From contig JBBIVJ010000010.1 of NCBI GenBank assembly GCA_037439785.1, positions 1-64,000 on the forward strand: a stretch of 64,000 bases of DNA. The letters run 5' to 3'. The notes under the pieces were generated by a model, which saw only the letters and a list, made by a program, of their open reading frames with translations, was not told the DNA's origin and ran no database searches. Below are positions 18,762-28,404 of this stretch, one piece after another. Positions within the stretch are counted from its first letter, which is position 1. Each line of letters begins with the position of its first letter. A program made the translations under genes and the position numbers. This DNA is from DSVZ01 sp037439785. GTDB lineage: Bacteria > Verrucomicrobiota > Verrucomicrobiia > Limisphaerales > J093.

Positions 18762-19625
18762 TCAGCCAAGGGCCATCTGGGCGGTGGCAATTTCGAGCAG
18801 TTCCTTGGTGATACCGGCCTGGCGCATCTTGTTGTATTCGAGGGTGAGGTCCTTGATGAGTTGCTGGGCGTTTTCGGTGGCGTTTTTCATGGCCACCATG
18901 CGGGCGCTGTGCTCGCTGGCACGGGCTTCCAAGAGCAGTTGGGTGACCTGGAAAATCAATTCGTAGTCGAGCAGGGTGCCGATGACCGCGGCCGGGGAGG
19001 GTTCGAAGAGGTACTCGGGGTTTCCGCTCGCCGCTGGCGCGGCCGGCGCTGCCGCGCGGGTCAGCACCTCCACCATGGGCAGGAGTCGGCAGGTGTCCGG
19101 TTTCTGGGAGAGGGTATTGATGAAGCGGGTGTAGAGCACCTCGACATGGTTGACCTCGCCCCGGAGGAACAGTTCGGCCGCGGCCCGGGCGATGGCCTGA
19201 GACTCGCCAAAGGTCGGCGGATCGTGGTAGGTAAATTCCGCCACGAGCTGGCGGCGGGTCCGGGCCAGAAACTGGGCCGCCTTTTTGCCGACCGCCAGGA
19301 AACAGGTCTGGGCGGGATCGTACCGGGAGGCCTCGCGGAAGAGGTTCGCGTTGAGGGGACCGCACAGGCCCTTGTCGGTGCTGACCACGATGACGGCGCG
19401 GCGCCCGCCCTCGCGGACCTCGAGCAGGGGGTGGGTGAAATCGGCCGCGCCGCGCACGGCATGGTCCATGATCTCACGCCCCAGGGCGGCGAAGGGCCGG
19501 CCGTGGAGCGCAGCCTGTTGGGCCTTGCGCATTTTCGACGAGGCCACCATCTGCATGGCCTTCGTGATCTGCGCGGTGCCCTTGACGGACTTGATGCGCC
19601 GGCGGATGTCGCGGGTGCTGGGCAT
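18762..19625 (-). CDS. atpG: ATP synthase F1 gamma subunit
   Basis: 287 residues. N-terminal RDIRRRIKSVKGTAQITKAMQMVASSKMRKAQ and C-terminal NATENAQQLIKDLTLEYNKMRQAGITKELLEI are the two long helices of the central rotor shaft. VIVVSTDKGLCGPLNANLF is the conserved middle region. It couples proton flow to catalysis. Seven bases separate it from atpA, consistent with translational coupling. Confidence 0.97.
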   Translation of the reverse strand: MPSTRDIRRRIKSVKGTAQITKAMQMVASSKMRKAQQAALHGRPFAALGREIMDHAVRGAADFTHPLLEVREGGRRAVIVVSTDKGLCGPLNANLFREASRYDPAQTCFLAVGKKAAQFLARTRRQLVAEFTYHDPPTFGESQAIARAAAELFLRGEVNHVEVLYTRFINTLSQKPDTCRLLPMVEVLTRAAAPAAPAASGNPEYLFEPSPAAVIGTLLDYELIFQVTQLLLEARASEHSARMVAMKNATENAQQLIKDLTLEYNKMRQAGITKELLEIATAQMALG

Positions 19626-19631
19626 GGGGGC

Positions 19632-21164
<1,533 letters not shown>

Positions 21165-21206
21165 ACGGGGCGGTTCAGCAGCACGGGCCGATCCTCGGGA
21201 GGGGGT

Positions 21207-21605
21207 TCAGGTCTGAAAGCGTGCGTCCAGCGAGGCCAGGCGGCCGGCTACGCTGCCGTCGTACACGTCGCTGCCCACACGCACGCGCAGGCCGCCCAGC
21301 AGGGCGGGGTTTTCCACAAAGGCGAGCCGGAGGGCGGGCCCGTGGCGACGGTTCAGGGCGTTTTCCAGGGTTGCCCGGATGTCCGGCGGCAGGGGATGGG
21401 CGCTCTCGACCCGGGCGCTGCGCCGGGCCAGGTCCAGCTCCACCAACCGCAGGAAGTGCCGGAGGATGCCGGCGTAGCCCCGGGGCCGGCCGGTCACCAA
21501 CCGGTGCACCACCTGCCGGACACGGGCCTCCTCCAGCCGTCCTTCGACCCGGCAGAGCGTGAACAGCTCCTTGGCCAGGCGCCGGGCGTATTTGCTGATG
21601 CGCAT
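21207..21605 (-). CDS. atpH: ATP synthase F1 delta subunit, short form
   Basis: 132 residues against about 175-185 in most bacteria. The N-terminal helices are trimmed (SKYARRLAKELFTLC...), and the C-terminal peripheral-stalk part is conserved (NPALLGGLRVRVGSDVYDGSVAGRLASL). The position between atpF and atpA confirms identity. It joins the b subunits to the top of F1. Because its N-terminal domain, which binds alpha, is reduced, the stator contact may be arranged differently. Start ATG at 21605. Confidence 0.88.
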   Translation of the reverse strand: MRISKYARRLAKELFTLCRVEGRLEEARVRQVVHRLVTGRPRGYAGILRHFLRLVELDLARRSARVESAHPLPPDIRATLENALNRRHGPALRLAFVENPALLGGLRVRVGSDVYDGSVAGRLASLDARFQT

Positions 21606-21631
21606 CAGGGGAGCGACCGGATGGAAACCAC

Positions 21632-22195
21632 TCAGGCGGCAAGCTGACGGGTGGCCTCCTCGGCCAGCCGCCGCTGGTCCTCCAAGGTGAGCACCTTACC
21701 GGTGACGCGGCTGGTGGTCTGGACCACCAGGCGGCCAACCTCGCGCTTGAGCTCGGCCAACATGCGGGCGTAATCGGCCTGGGCGGCCTCACGGTTCCGC
21801 GCGAGGATTTGCTCGGCAGCGGCGATCGCCTTCTGGGTTTCCTGTTCCTGGAGTCGGGCGGCGGCGGCGCGGGCCTCCTCGATGAGCCGGGCGGCCTGTT
21901 CGTTGGCGCGGGCAAGGATTTCCTTGCGGGAGGCCTCGGTCCGGGCCAGCTCGGCCTTGATTTTTTCGGTGTTGGCGAGGCTTTCGGCAATGGTCTGGCG
22001 ACGGTCCTCGAGCACCTTGAGGATGGGCTTGTAGGCGAAGCGGTGCAGGCACCAGGCCACAAGACTGAAGCTGATGACCTGGGAAATGAAATGGGTGAGG
22101 TTCAGCCCGAAGGTGCGGGAGATTTCCTGCACCACGTTGCCCGCCTCGCCCGCCGCAGGGGCGGCCGCCGCGAAGATTGCCAGGAGGTCGGTCAT
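21632..22195 (-). CDS. atpF: ATP synthase Fo b subunit
   Basis: 187 residues from ATG 22195 (MTDLLAIFAAAAP); an upstream in-frame start would add a Pro/Arg-rich stretch and is rejected. One membrane helix (FISQVISFSLVAWCLHRFAYKPI) sits near residue 40, preceded by an unusually long Ala-rich N-terminus for the family. A long coiled coil follows (KVLEDRRQTIAESLANTEKIKAELARTEASRKEI...). Peripheral stalk anchoring F1 to Fo. 47 bases from atpE and 26 from atpH. Confidence 0.95.
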   Translation of the reverse strand: MTDLLAIFAAAAPAAGEAGNVVQEISRTFGLNLTHFISQVISFSLVAWCLHRFAYKPILKVLEDRRQTIAESLANTEKIKAELARTEASRKEILARANEQAARLIEEARAAAARLQEQETQKAIAAAEQILARNREAAQADYARMLAELKREVGRLVVQTTSRVTGKVLTLEDQRRLAEEATRQLAA

Positions 22196-22242
22196 GGTCG
22201 GGAAAAGGGGGCGGCACGGCCCGGGGGCCGCGCCGCGGTGCG

Positions 22243-22458
22243 TCACTTGCCGGCGAGGTAGATGGCGAAGAACACAATGCCTTCGGCGAAGGCCGTGCTC
22301 AGGATCGCCTGGACAAGAATCTTCGTGGACGCGCCGGGGTTGCGCCCGACGGCTTCCGAAGCCTTCATGCCGATGAAACTTACGCCCAGGGCCGCGCCCA
22401 GACAGGCGAGGCCGATGTGCAGGTTGCCGCTAATTTCCGCCAACAGGGGTGTCAGCAT
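22243..22458 (-). CDS. atpE: ATP synthase Fo c subunit
   Basis: 71 residues. ATG 22458 is preceded by AAAGGAA, which decides it over an upstream frame. Two helices: HIGLACLGAALGVSFIGMKASEAVGRNPGA with the RNP loop, and LVQAILSTAFAEGIVFFAIYLAG carrying the ion-binding carboxylate in AEG. The residue after the Glu is Gly and helix 1 lacks the Gln of the sodium motif, so the ring is predicted to carry protons. Forms the membrane rotor ring. Confidence 0.95.
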   Translation of the reverse strand: MLTPLLAEISGNLHIGLACLGAALGVSFIGMKASEAVGRNPGASTKILVQAILSTAFAEGIVFFAIYLAGK

Positions 22459-22529
22459 GGTGTGGGTTCCTTTCGTCTTATCCCGGTGCCCCCGCGCGCG
22501 CAGCACGGTCCGGCACCGGAAAGGGTTCG

Positions 22530-23438
22530 TCATCCGCCGGAATGGGCCGGGCCCTCATGGGACTCTTCCTCATGCTGGCAGATCAGCAGGGTGAAGACCG
22601 CGGTCAGCAGCATGAAAACCAGCGCCTGCACCAGCCCCACCAGCCCTTCCAGGAAGTAAAAGGGGATGGCAATCAGCCAGCCCAGGGCCGCGCCCCCCAG
22701 CGCCGCCATGGACTCGAGCATGTTCTCCCCCGCGTAGATGTTGCCAAACAAACGGAAACTCAATGACACCGGCCGGAACAGGATCGAAACCACCTCCAGC
22801 AGCCCCACCAAGAAAAACACCACCACCATCAACAGCTTCAACAACCCGGTGGTGCCGCCCTTGGCCCCAAACAGGTGGGCCACGACGCCCCCGACGCCGT
22901 TTTCCTGGATGGCCCAGACCGTCCACTGGAAAAAGAAGACCATCGCCATCGCGAAGGTCATGTTCAGGTCCGCGTTGGCCCCGCGGAAAAAAGGGCGCCA
23001 GTCCGTGCTGCCGTCGGCCAGGGTGACCTTCCAGCCGATCGAGCCCACCCCGGGCAGCAGGCCGAACCAGTTCGAGAACAAGATGAAGACGAAAATCGTG
23101 GCGAAGAACCAGAAGGTCTTCCGCACCAGATGGCTGCCCAAGATGCCCTCCAGGAAACTGTGAAGCGACTCGACCAGCCACTCCCAGAAATTTTGGGCTC
23201 CCACCGGTACCGCGCGAATCTGGCGCGTGGCCAAGCGGGCAAACACAATCAACGCCAGCGCCACCAGCCACGTCATCAGCATCGAGTTGGTGATCGGCAA
23301 GCCAAAGACCCGCCCAATCTCAACCGGATGCAGCGGCAGCTCGTGATGGGCGCCTTCCGCCCCCCAGGCCGTCCCCACCCCTCCTGCGAGCGTCGCGGCG
23401 GCCACAGCCCAATAGCCACTGGATCGAGGCAAGCTCAC
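22530..23438 (-). CDS. atpB: ATP synthase Fo a subunit
   Basis: 302 residues from a GTG at 23438; a TTG upstream at 23519 is less likely, as it adds an Arg/Pro-rich stretch. The N-terminus (AVAAATLAGGVGTAWGAEG) resembles a cleavable signal peptide. Core motifs: LFSNWFGLLPGVGS and the essential Arg in PVSLSFRLFGNIYAGENML, then QALVFMLLTAVFTLL. The C-terminus has an HEEESHEG tail. Forms the proton half-channels against the c ring. First gene of the operon; no atpI is found upstream. Confidence 0.93.
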   Translation of the reverse strand: MSLPRSSGYWAVAAATLAGGVGTAWGAEGAHHELPLHPVEIGRVFGLPITNSMLMTWLVALALIVFARLATRQIRAVPVGAQNFWEWLVESLHSFLEGILGSHLVRKTFWFFATIFVFILFSNWFGLLPGVGSIGWKVTLADGSTDWRPFFRGANADLNMTFAMAMVFFFQWTVWAIQENGVGGVVAHLFGAKGGTTGLLKLLMVVVFFLVGLLEVVSILFRPVSLSFRLFGNIYAGENMLESMAALGGAALGWLIAIPFYFLEGLVGLVQALVFMLLTAVFTLLICQHEEESHEGPAHSGG

Positions 23439-25088
23439 ACGTCGGATTCGTTGCTTTTCGGACCCCCCCGGCTGGCGGCGGGGAACGCGAAAGCTGCCCA
23501 ACCCCGACGCGGGCGACAAGGTTTTTTTGAGCCCAAGTCACCCCGTTTCATGTCCCTGGGAACCGGAAGTTCGGCCTGCGCGATGTCGAACCTCCCCCTT
23601 CACCGACCGCGCGGCCAGACAAAGCGGTTTGGAAGGGTACACTGCCCCTGGCGACCATCGGAACCCGACTTCACCCCTTCGCGCACAACCCGGGCCGGCT
23701 GCAGCCGTCCGGAACCACACCCCCTTCGGCGGTAGCCACCAGAATAACCACGTTACACCGCTGCTGCTCTTGCCAGGTCCACCCTCCCCGCTCCAGCCAT
23801 CCTCCAGCCTGTAGGGACCCTGCTTCGGACAGCAGCAAGAAGCGCGGACGCGGGCGCCGCCGCGGGACGATGCGCGGATGCCGGGCAACCCGGACATTCT
23901 GTGGTTGCAAGAGCACGCCACCTGGCGGCCGGGCCCGGGTGGGGAGTAAGAGCGATCAAGGGACAGGCAGCGGTCCGGGTCCGCGCGACCACGGCGAGGG
24001 GAGTCGAGGCGATCCGAAAGGGCGCAAGGCACCCGCGAGGAAAGCCGCGGGGAAAGCGGGGGGCAATCGGGGGGCACGCCGGAGAGCGACGTGGGGCGAA
24101 GGCTGCCCATGAGGCGGAAGCGCGCGGGTGGGTCCGGCGCAGGCCCCGAGCAGGGAAGGCCGCCGGGGTAAAAGGCGCCAGGCCGGCCGTGTGCGGCGGT
24201 TCGCAGAGTGGCACAACCTCTTGCGGGTCAGCACGCTGTGGAAAAATCCAAAAAACCTCAAAAAAGGTGTTGACAAGCTCGTGGTGGGGATTAGGGGTTG
24301 CATCGTCAGCCTGATTATGGACGTGATCAACCCAGTCGCCGCCCCGTCCCGGCCGCTTCGTCCCGGCCGCTGCTCAAGCCCGCGGGGCGCAGGGCCCGGC
24401 CGTGGACCCCGGGCAGGAATGAGCCGCGGGTCCGTGCCGGGGCGATTGCCGCAATGCCCGGCCGGAGGTCCCAACCTTCCCCCTTTTCCGTCTTATGGCT
24501 CCGAGGTTCCTGCGCGGGGGGGAAGCGCCAGCCCCTGCGGCCGGCCAGGGCGGGGCGGGTCTTTCCCTAGTCCGGTGGAGCCCTTTGACCACCGGGCCGA
24601 ACCTTTATACGGCGGTGTCAAATCCCTGGGCCTGCGTGGCGAGTTTTCTGGTCTCGCGGTCAAACCAGGTCGCCATACCATTTCAGCCAGCCCCCGGCCC
24701 GGCGGTTGTACGGTTAACTCTTTGAAGGATCTTGGCCCAATCCGACCACCTGCCTGTCCGCCGCAAGGATTTGCCCGTCGGGCACGACTCCAACAAAACG
24801 CCCTAACCAACGAGGCCACCACCTTCGGCCCGAGTTTGGTGGACACGGCTGCGGTGGCGGAGGACGGATGCGGAACGCCTAACCGCCATCGTCGTCACGA
24901 ACGTCGGTCGAGGCAGACGCCCCCCGTGGGGATCGAGCAGCGCATGCGAGCACTGGACCACCGCCTCAAAACGAAACTGGCCCACGGCCCAGTCTTGGGC
25001 GCGCAGTGGGCCGTCGAAGGGACCGTCCAGTTCAGTGCCGAGGTCGCGGTCACCTCTGTCAGCAGTGTGCGGTAGCAAAGATGAAGCC
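23439..25088. other. gene-poor region upstream of the atp operon, with a duplicated prepilin tail
   Basis: No frame in these 1.65 kb resembles a known gene or shows good codon structure. It holds the leader and promoter of the minus-strand atp operon (no clear -35/-10), the 181-bp repeat at 23842-24022, and an AT-rich patch at 24237-24290. That patch contains TGTGGAAAA (24237-24245), runs of A, and a TTGACA (24270-24275) without a good -10. Base composition drifts downward after about 24.6 kb toward the low-GC genes. It looks like a scar of rearrangement rather than functional coding DNA. Confidence 0.5.
23842..24022 (+). repeat. 181-bp direct repeat, copy A (orphan prepilin 3' end)
   Basis: Matches 28224-28404 at 180 of 181 positions (the only difference is G at 23960 for A at 28342). 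The segment holds the last 35 codons and TAA of the H-X9-DG prepilin gene plus 73 bases of its 3' flank, but here there is no upstream prepilin body, so the copy is a fragment. It lies in the same orientation as copy B, 4.4 kb away. Confidence 0.9.
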
Positions 25089-26306
25089 ATGCAGTTTTTC
25101 GCATCCATCATGAACCCCCATCAAGCAGCGGACAGGTTGCCTCACCGTGTACCTACCCAAAGGGGAAAGCGTAGTCCCACTTGCCCGCGTTCCCTTAGAG
25201 TAACGGCTTTCCTACTATTGGCTCTAGCGTTTAGGTTTCAGACAATGTCAAGCCAAGATTCAAGTGCTGATAGTTATGCCGACACCCGCGGGTCGCCGGG
25301 TGAGCAATTCAAAGCATATTTAGCCTCTCCTCCGGTAGTTAAAGAGATGATCGTCATGCGATCCTATGCTACCCGCAAAAAGGATGTCCCTGACCAGTAT
25401 TACTTGATACGCTATCAGTCGAATGCCTTCCTTTTTGTCACTGCGGACGCATTGCAGCCCCTCATAAATCCCCCTTCGACCACTACAAACTCACGCGTGG
25501 TTGCCAACGCCACTTCGGCATTTTTCGCAGCTGGTCGATACGAGAGCAACTGGTGGACCGTCGGGGGGGTGGCACGTGACGTTAAAATCTGGAACCAAAG
25601 TGATGACACGCCAGACGTAAGTGATCCCGTCCGGGAAACCCTTGAACAACAGTTTTGCCTTGGCATGGAGTTACTTCTACTTGGGATTAATGACATTACG
25701 CTCACACCCTCAGTCGTAGGGATGTGGAAGTGGGAGTGGATCGACGACACCTTTACACTCCGCACCCAAAGGCACTGGCAAGGAAGGTTTCTCGAGACGT
25801 CTTTCTCCGGGACAATACAGCGGGACGCACTGGACCGCGTTGCGTCCATGCGCCTTGACAAAACGTTCTTCGACGCCATGGCTGAAAAGCCGCGTTCCTG
25901 GTCATACATGTTTCGCTATCTGTATGAGCCGGGCCCACGACCTGACTACCTTCCCGCTCGTACAAAAAAATTCTTTTGCGAACCAGATGGTGGTTACCGG
26001 GAGATTGATAATTTGACATACCTGACGATTGAACTTACTTCCAACAGTCTACCGCGTGACATGTTTATGCCCGACGGCTTCACGACACCTCGCTCTTTTC
26101 GTTTTTTTACCGAGGGTGGCAATGTGTACTATTATGATGAGCACGGCCGAAAGGTGCGACAGCCGACCGCGGAAGAAGTAGGCGACGCGCGAGGTGTTCC
26201 TGTCACCGTAGTCTTCTATACCGTACTCGGGCTGTTGATACTGTTTCCCTTGTTTATCTACCTGCGCCACCGAAACCCTTCTCGGCACCTTCGCACAAAT
26301 ATTTAA
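25089..26306 (+). CDS. uncharacterised membrane-anchored exported protein, low GC
   Basis: 405 residues from ATG 25089; ATG 25110 is nearly as likely and neither has a strong ribosome-binding site. A basic N-region is followed by a hydrophobic stretch (RVTAFLLLALAFRF), then a large region of about 310 residues rich in Trp/Tyr and beta-prone segments (WWTVGGVARDVKIW, MWKWEWIDDTFTL, SFSGTIQRDALDRVASMRLD). It ends with a membrane helix (VTVVFYTVLGLLILFPLFIYLR) and a basic tail. The main body is predicted to be periplasmic. No family is recognised; the beta-rich body is reminiscent of LolA-like folds, but this is weak. Codon use is much less GC-rich than the flanking genes. The Cys-rich and MauE-like genes follow on the same strand. 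Confidence 0.75.
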   Translation: MQFFASIMNPHQAADRLPHRVPTQRGKRSPTCPRSLRVTAFLLLALAFRFQTMSSQDSSADSYADTRGSPGEQFKAYLASPPVVKEMIVMRSYATRKKDVPDQYYLIRYQSNAFLFVTADALQPLINPPSTTTNSRVVANATSAFFAAGRYESNWWTVGGVARDVKIWNQSDDTPDVSDPVRETLEQQFCLGMELLLLGINDITLTPSVVGMWKWEWIDDTFTLRTQRHWQGRFLETSFSGTIQRDALDRVASMRLDKTFFDAMAEKPRSWSYMFRYLYEPGPRPDYLPARTKKFFCEPDGGYREIDNLTYLTIELTSNSLPRDMFMPDGFTTPRSFRFFTEGGNVYYYDEHGRKVRQPTAEEVGDARGVPVTVVFYTVLGLLILFPLFIYLRHRNPSRHLRTNI

Positions 26307-26312
26307 CGCTTT

Positions 26313-26328
26313 TCCACCAGCTGGTGGA
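26313..26328. repeat. 16-bp perfect palindrome after the membrane-anchored gene
   Basis: TCCACCAGCTGGTGGA is a perfect inverted repeat 6 bases after the stop of the upstream gene and about 50 bases before the next start. It could be an operator for a dimeric regulator or part of a weak hairpin; no T-tract follows. Confidence 0.4.
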
Positions 26329-26379
26329 TGATGCAGACACCATCAAAAACAGAAACAATAGAACAAAAGAGCACGCACC

Positions 26380-26776
26380 ATGATACACGGTAATCCGAAC
26401 CAACCGATAACCCGCGGTGGGCGGGCGCGACTAAGCCTGACAATGAACTTGCTGCCGTTGATCACGGCGTTGTCGGTATTTGCAACGCAGCAGTTTTGTA
26501 ATACGGACATGACTGTGGACTGCGCCAAGCTAAATGCCGGATGCTCCGGCCCAAGCCCTAATTGTCCGGGACAAGGAAACTATACAGGTACAGTCTCAAA
26601 CCCCGGGAGCCGCCTTCTGGTCAAAGCAGCGGGGGGCAGGATACTATGGGACAATACGCCTCGGGAATTGCATTTTCATGTGTCTGGTTGGCCCAGACTG
26701 CACGGGGCAAATGGTTAATGTTGCATTACCTGGCGGAACCCAAACCACGACTGATTGGAGCACCCCTTGTCCGTAA
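26380..26776 (+). pseudogene. small Cys-rich secreted protein, split by an apparent frameshift
   Basis: Two frames together look like one protein. From ATG 26380 (or ATG 26443, MNLLPLITALSVFA) the first frame gives a signal-peptide-like start and then four cysteines (FCNTDMTVDCAKLNAGCSGP...NCPG). In the +1 frame the sequence continues to the stop at 26776 with four more cysteines (GNCIFMCLVGPDCTG...WSTPCP). The first frame alone ends at 26718 without the cysteines. The shift would fall between about 26595 and 26640, where C and G runs (aaaccccggg, cggggggc) occur. This may be a sequencing error, a true pseudogene, or programmed frameshifting. Eight cysteines imply disulfides in the exported product. 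No family is recognised. Confidence 0.5.
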
Positions 26777-26825
26777 TTGTGCCGCATCCATCTATTTGAC
26801 CGTTGGTCGTAACCAGATAGGGATC

Positions 26826-27275
26826 GTGGCTTTGCAGTGGTTCATAATTGGATGCGTTCTTCTTGGCACAGCGTGTGCCAAAATCATTACGCTTGCCCAC
26901 AATGAGCCGTTGGTGGAAGCGATCGATCCGTTACTTGGGGTGAAAATTGCTGCCGCATTAGCTGTGGCTACCCTTGTAGATCTGACAGCAGGACTATTGC
27001 TGGTGTTGCCTACGGTGGCTGTGCGCGTTAAAGCGTTAGTGTGTTTGGCTGTCGGACTCGCATTCACATGGTACCATGTGGCCGGAATGCTTTTGGGCGG
27101 CGACCAGCATTGTCCCTGTCTTGGATCATTAATCGGATGGCTACCAGTGCCAGAATCGATCACAAGGTCTGTCCTCCTGAGCTTTGCCAGCTACATGTCC
27201 GTCGCTGGCCTCTTCGGAATTGTGGCGATTCATCAATCTCTTGGGGTGTTTCGGGCAGATCATCACCGTGAATAG
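26826..27275 (+). CDS. MauE/DoxX-like redox membrane protein
   Basis: 149 residues from the GTG at 26826, which has AGGG a few bases upstream; a TTG at 26796 is the alternative. Four membrane helices: FIIGCVLLGTACAKII, VKIAAALAVATLVDLTAGLLLVLP, ALVCLAVGLAFTWYHVAGMLL and a C-terminal one (VLLSFASYMSVAGLFGIVA). The HCPCLGSL segment between helices 3 and 4 matches the C-x-C-(F/L)-G motif of MauE-like proteins, which are needed for disulfide formation in methylamine dehydrogenase and related exported proteins (family knowledge). Its position directly after a gene for a Cys-rich exported protein suggests it oxidises that product. Low GC like its upstream neighbours. Confidence 0.72.
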   Translation: MALQWFIIGCVLLGTACAKIITLAHNEPLVEAIDPLLGVKIAAALAVATLVDLTAGLLLVLPTVAVRVKALVCLAVGLAFTWYHVAGMLLGGDQHCPCLGSLIGWLPVPESITRSVLLSFASYMSVAGLFGIVAIHQSLGVFRADHHRE

Positions 27276-27527
27276 CCGTTAACCACCAGAATCTGCTGGG
27301 CCTAACCTGCTGGCCATCCGGTTGAAAATCCGACAGGTTTCCAAGCGCCGATCGGTTTGGCATAGACCCGGCCCTTTGCCTCGCATACCATCTTGTGTTG
27401 GTTGCTAATGGCCAAAGGGATATTGTTCCCATGGTGTGGTATTGCCGTACGATCGGACAAGTGGACGCAGTAAATCGCAGGAGTGGACAATGGTTCGAAC
27501 ACCAAGGTGCGATTCCGCTTCGAACAC

Positions 27528-28331
27528 GTGAAAGAAACGAAGGTTGATAGCAGAGCCGCCTTCACCCTGATCGAGCTGGTGGTGGTGCTGGGGGTGATCG
27601 GGGTGCTGGCGGGGCTGCTGTTGCCGGCGGTGTCGGCGGCTCGGGGGCGGGCGCGGACGGCGGCCTGCGCGTCGAACCTGCGGCAGTTTGCCCTGGCCCT
27701 GCCGCTCTACGCCCAGGACCATGCCGACCGGCTGCCGCCCGACGCCGACGGCCGGGCCGAGGCGCTGGGGGCCAGGTGGGTCGAGGGCTGGCTGGGCCTG
27801 CCGGGGCCGGACTGCACCAACACCCTGTACCTGCGCCAGAGCCTGCTGGCCCCCTACCTGGGCGGGGCGGTCGGCCTGTGGCAGTGCCCGGCGTCACGGG
27901 GGCCGGTCGTCCTGGGGACCAGCCGCCTGCCAAGGGTGCGGACGGTGTCGCTGAACGGCTTTCTGGGCAGCCCGGTGGACAGTCCGGCGGCGACGACCTA
28001 CCGGAAGCTGGGGGAGATCATCCGGCCGGGGCCGGCCCAGATGCTGAGCTTTGTGGACGAGCGGGTCGAGACGATCAACGACGGGAGCTTTGCGTTGCAA
28101 TGGGCGTTTGACGCCCTTCGGCCGGAGGGGTGGGTGTTGCGGGACAAGCCCGGGGTGCGGCACCGGGGCGGGGCGAACCTGGCCTTTGCCGACGGGCACG
28201 TGGCGCGGCGGCGGTGGCAGGATGCGCGGACGCGGGCGCCGCCGCGGGACGATGCGCGGATGCCGGGCAACCCGGACATTCTGTGGTTGCAAGAGCACGC
28301 CACCTGGCGGCCGGGCCCGGGTGGGGAGTAA
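27528..28331 (+). CDS. type II secretion/pseudopilin-like prepilin with H-X9-DG C-terminal motif
   Basis: 267 residues from the GTG at 27528; a GTG at 27483 is an alternative. The leader ends in AAFTLIELVVVLGVIGVLAGLLLPAV, a type IV prepilin cleavage/methylation motif with Ala in place of the usual Gly before the Phe. The C-terminal part holds RHRGGANLAFADGHV, the H-X9-DG signature of DUF1559-like verrucomicrobial/planctomycetal prepilins. It is expected at the cell surface or periplasm after processing by a prepilin peptidase. Codons up to about 27560 are low-GC and the rest is very GC-rich, so the composition changes inside the signal region. The last 35 codons are duplicated at 23842-23949. 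Confidence 0.85.
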   Translation: MKETKVDSRAAFTLIELVVVLGVIGVLAGLLLPAVSAARGRARTAACASNLRQFALALPLYAQDHADRLPPDADGRAEALGARWVEGWLGLPGPDCTNTLYLRQSLLAPYLGGAVGLWQCPASRGPVVLGTSRLPRVRTVSLNGFLGSPVDSPAATTYRKLGEIIRPGPAQMLSFVDERVETINDGSFALQWAFDALRPEGWVLRDKPGVRHRGGANLAFADGHVARRRWQDARTRAPPRDDARMPGNPDILWLQEHATWRPGPGGE

Positions 28332-28404
28332 GAGCGATCAAAGGACAGGCAGCGGTCCGGGTCCGCGCGACCACGGCGAGGGGAGTCGAGGCGATCCGAA
28401 AGGG
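28224..28404 (+). repeat. 181-bp direct repeat, copy B (in-gene copy)
   Basis: Covers the last 36 codons including TAA of the prepilin gene and 73 bases beyond it; 180/181 identical to 23842-24022. This copy is attached to a complete gene, so it is the likely parent or the site of recombination. The flanks differ completely outside the repeat. Confidence 0.9.

Noticed and set aside
24200..24300. Origin of replication near the atp operon.
   Set aside because: Only one near-match to a DnaA box is present and no dnaA, dnaN, gidA or parAB gene is in the window.
24493..24846. Minus-strand frames in the gene-poor gap, including a tiny ORF reading WFDRETRKLATQ.
   Set aside because: No family, poor codon structure, and no neighbours; could be debris of an old gene, but it is too weak to annotate.
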